DNA of 7,137 nucleotides from assembly GCA_003518755.1 (NCBI GenBank), contig DOYA01000077.1:1-7137 (forward strand), written 5' to 3'. The notes below the pieces were generated by a model. It worked only from the letters and a program-made list of their open reading frames with translations, did no database searches and was not told where the DNA came from. Source of the DNA: Clostridiales bacterium. GTDB taxonomy: Bacteria; Bacillota; Clostridia; TANB77; CAG-508. Of this stretch, positions 5,681 to 7,137 are shown in pieces. Within the stretch, counting starts at the first letter, position 1, and each line of letters starts with the position of its first letter. A program made the translations under genes and the position numbers.

Positions 5681-6919
5681 ATGGAAGAAAAGAAAAAAAG
5701 AATCTATAGAACAATTATGATTATTGTTCTTACAGCATTTGTAACATTTATGCTAACATCATTTTGGATGTATTCAAATTTTAATGAAAATAATCAAACA
5801 TTATCTATTACTGAGAATGGTGGGTTATTAAAAGAATTAACTTCATCTTCAGATTCTAATATAGAAAAATATTTAAATAAAATAAAAACTACAATTGATA
5901 AATATTATTTATGGAATAATAATATTAATGAAGAAGATTTAAAAAATGGTGCAATAGAGGGATATGTAGCGGGCCTTGGAGATGAATATACAGAATATAT
6001 TCCTGCAGATAAAATGAAAGACTATAAAGACAATATTATGGGAAGTTTTGTAGGAGTGGGAATTTATATGGTAGCTGATGAAAAATCAGATAGAGTTTTG
6101 GTTTATTACCCAATTCCTGAAAGTCCTGCAGAAAAGGCAGGTATTAAATCTGGAGATTTAATTATAAGTGTTGATGGCACTGAATATACAGCTAAAGATT
6201 TTGATAGAATTGCTTCATTTATAAAAGGAGAAGAAGGAACAAAGGTTAATCTTGTCATAGAAAGAGAAGGAGAAAGACTATCATTTGATTTAATTAGAGA
6301 AAAGATAACTACAAATCCTATAACTATAAAAATGCTTGAAAATGATATAGGCTACTTAAAATTACCAAGTTTTGATGATGATACAGCAAATGGATTTAAA
6401 GATAAGGTAAATGAATTACAAAAACAAGGAGCTAAAAAATTAATAATAGATTTAAGAAATAATGGTGGAGGAATTGTTGATGAAGCTGTTGATATAGCAG
6501 ATATGTTTTTAGATAAAGGCAAAACAATATATTCATCAGTTGATAATAAAGATAAAAAAACTGTTACTTCTTCAAAAAATGATCCAATATTTGCAATGAA
6601 TGTGATTATCCTAGTAAATGAGAATTCAGCAAGTGCATCTGAAATATTAGCTTGTAGTATGCAAGATAATGAAAGAGCAAAATTAGTAGGTACCAAAACA
6701 TATGGAAAAGGTATTATTCAAACTTTGCTTTCTCTAGCAGATGGCAGTGGATTAAAAATTACAACAGAGCAATATTATACACCTAAAGAAGTATCAATTC
6801 ATAAAGAAGGAATTAAGCCAGATGAAGAAGTTAATCTTCCAGATACAGTAAAAAGTGTTTATAGGTTAGAAGAAAGTGAAGATACACAATTGCAGAAAGC
6901 AGTTGAGATGTTGAAATAA
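5681..6919 (+). CDS. ctpA: C-terminal processing peptidase, S41 family, with PDZ domain
   Basis: A 412-residue protein with one N-terminal membrane helix (about 10-31) after a lysine-rich start, so membrane-anchored with the protease outside. Residues 55-115 form the N-terminal helical region ending in GLGDEYTEYI. A PDZ domain follows (about 118-205, with GVGIYM and SPAEKAGIKSGDLIISVDG), then the S41 core (about 210-393). The Ser-Lys pair is S318 in NENSASASEILA and K343 in TYGKGIIQ, with Q347 four residues on; the 25-residue Ser-Lys gap matches family members. In Bacillus subtilis a ctpB gene also lies next to ftsEX. CtpB cleaves SpoIVFA during sporulation, while Pseudomonas CtpA degrades M23 hydrolases, so control of the two neighbouring hydrolases is an attractive inference. 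AGGAAGG (5661-5667) is 13 bases upstream, unusually far, but an in-frame stop at 5660 leaves no earlier start. Confidence 0.92.
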   Translation: MEEKKKRIYRTIMIIVLTAFVTFMLTSFWMYSNFNENNQTLSITENGGLLKELTSSSDSNIEKYLNKIKTTIDKYYLWNNNINEEDLKNGAIEGYVAGLGDEYTEYIPADKMKDYKDNIMGSFVGVGIYMVADEKSDRVLVYYPIPESPAEKAGIKSGDLIISVDGTEYTAKDFDRIASFIKGEEGTKVNLVIEREGERLSFDLIREKITTNPITIKMLENDIGYLKLPSFDDDTANGFKDKVNELQKQGAKKLIIDLRNNGGGIVDEAVDIADMFLDKGKTIYSSVDNKDKKTVTSSKNDPIFAMNVIILVNENSASASEILACSMQDNERAKLVGTKTYGKGIIQTLLSLADGSGLKITTEQYYTPKEVSIHKEGIKPDEEVNLPDTVKSVYRLEESEDTQLQKAVEMLK

Positions 6920-6934
6920 TTAAAGGAGATCAAA

Positions 6935-7137
6935 ATGAACTTACCAAATAAGCTAACAATATTACGAATTTTATTAGTACCTATAATGGTAATAATACCA
7001 TATTTAAAAATACAAGGAGTCTTTTTAGATATTCCAATTAGTTTTTTAATAATGGAATTGATTTTTATAATCGCATCTATTACAGATAAATTAGATGGAA
7101 CAATTGCTAGAAAAAGAAATTTAGTAACTACATTTGG
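6935..7137 (+). CDS. pgsA: CDP-diacylglycerol-glycerol-3-phosphate 3-phosphatidyltransferase, 5' part
   Basis: Only the first 67 codons and two bases are present; the gene runs off the right edge. The start MNLPNKLTILRILLVPIMV is typical of PgsA, with a first membrane helix at about 10-25 and another at about 34-50. The CDP-alcohol phosphotransferase signature begins at residues 51-59 as D-x2-DG-x2-AR (DKLDGTIAR) and reaches the expected Gly eight residues later as the window ends. The enzyme joins glycerol-3-phosphate to CDP-diacylglycerol in the membrane, giving phosphatidylglycerolphosphate. Other CDP-alcohol transferases share the motif, but the N-terminus favours PgsA. AAAGGAG (6922-6928) is six bases from the ATG, and the gene follows the peptidase by 15 bases, so it is probably co-transcribed. 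Confidence 0.88.
   Translation, partial: MNLPNKLTILRILLVPIMVIIPYLKIQGVFLDIPISFLIMELIFIIASITDKLDGTIARKRNLVTTF

Noticed and set aside
5463..5714. Minus-strand open frame across the second hydrolase end and the peptidase start
   Set aside because: It is antisense to two well-supported genes and has no recognisable domain.
6352..6696. Minus-strand open frame opposite the S41 peptidase gene
   Set aside because: It is antisense to the catalytic core of a well-supported gene and shows no recognisable domain.

Overview
This A+T-rich window most likely comes from a low-GC Gram-positive bacterium, probably one of the Clostridia. The grounds are strong AGGAGG-type ribosome binding sites, AGA/TTA-biased codon use, a DUF4912 protein, and an FtsEX cluster carrying coiled-coil M23 hydrolases instead of an outer-membrane-type EnvC. 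Standard stop codons fit every gene. Genus and species cannot be read from the sequence.

Layout. The minus strand (43-1239) encodes a DUF4912 protein with a long lysine/threonine/alanine/serine tail built from about a dozen 11-residue repeats. A 241-base divergent intergenic region (1240-1480) holds candidate promoters for both directions and an unusual ftsE leader, in which a perfect hairpin separates the Shine-Dalgarno sequence from the start codon. The plus strand then carries one co-directional cluster: ftsE (1481-2164), ftsX (2154-3053), a secreted coiled-coil M23 peptidase (3068-4213), a second paralogous one (4390-5637), a membrane-anchored S41 C-terminal processing peptidase with a PDZ domain (5681-6919), and the first 67 codons of pgsA (from 6935), cut by the window end.

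How the genes fit together. FtsE and FtsX form an ABC-type complex that in other bacteria uses ATP hydrolysis to activate extracytoplasmic peptidoglycan hydrolases through their coiled coils. Here two candidate partners follow directly, both with intact zinc-site residues, so both are probably enzymes and not degenerate activators. Their coiled-coil arms are close paralogues, but their catalytic domains look like different M23 subtypes. The S41 protease may trim or degrade cell-wall hydrolases, as CtpA does to M23 enzymes in Pseudomonas. PgsA makes phosphatidylglycerolphosphate in the membrane.

The least explained item is a 130-base structured element (4231-4360) between the two hydrolase genes. 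It is a long hairpin with a large asymmetric internal loop. The 3' strand of that loop, plus three bases of the adjoining stem, recurs exactly as a 20-base match at the left edge of the window (1-20), where the rest of the stem has a different sequence. That pattern fits a structured RNA motif better than a simple copied DNA repeat. I could not match it to a named family from memory.
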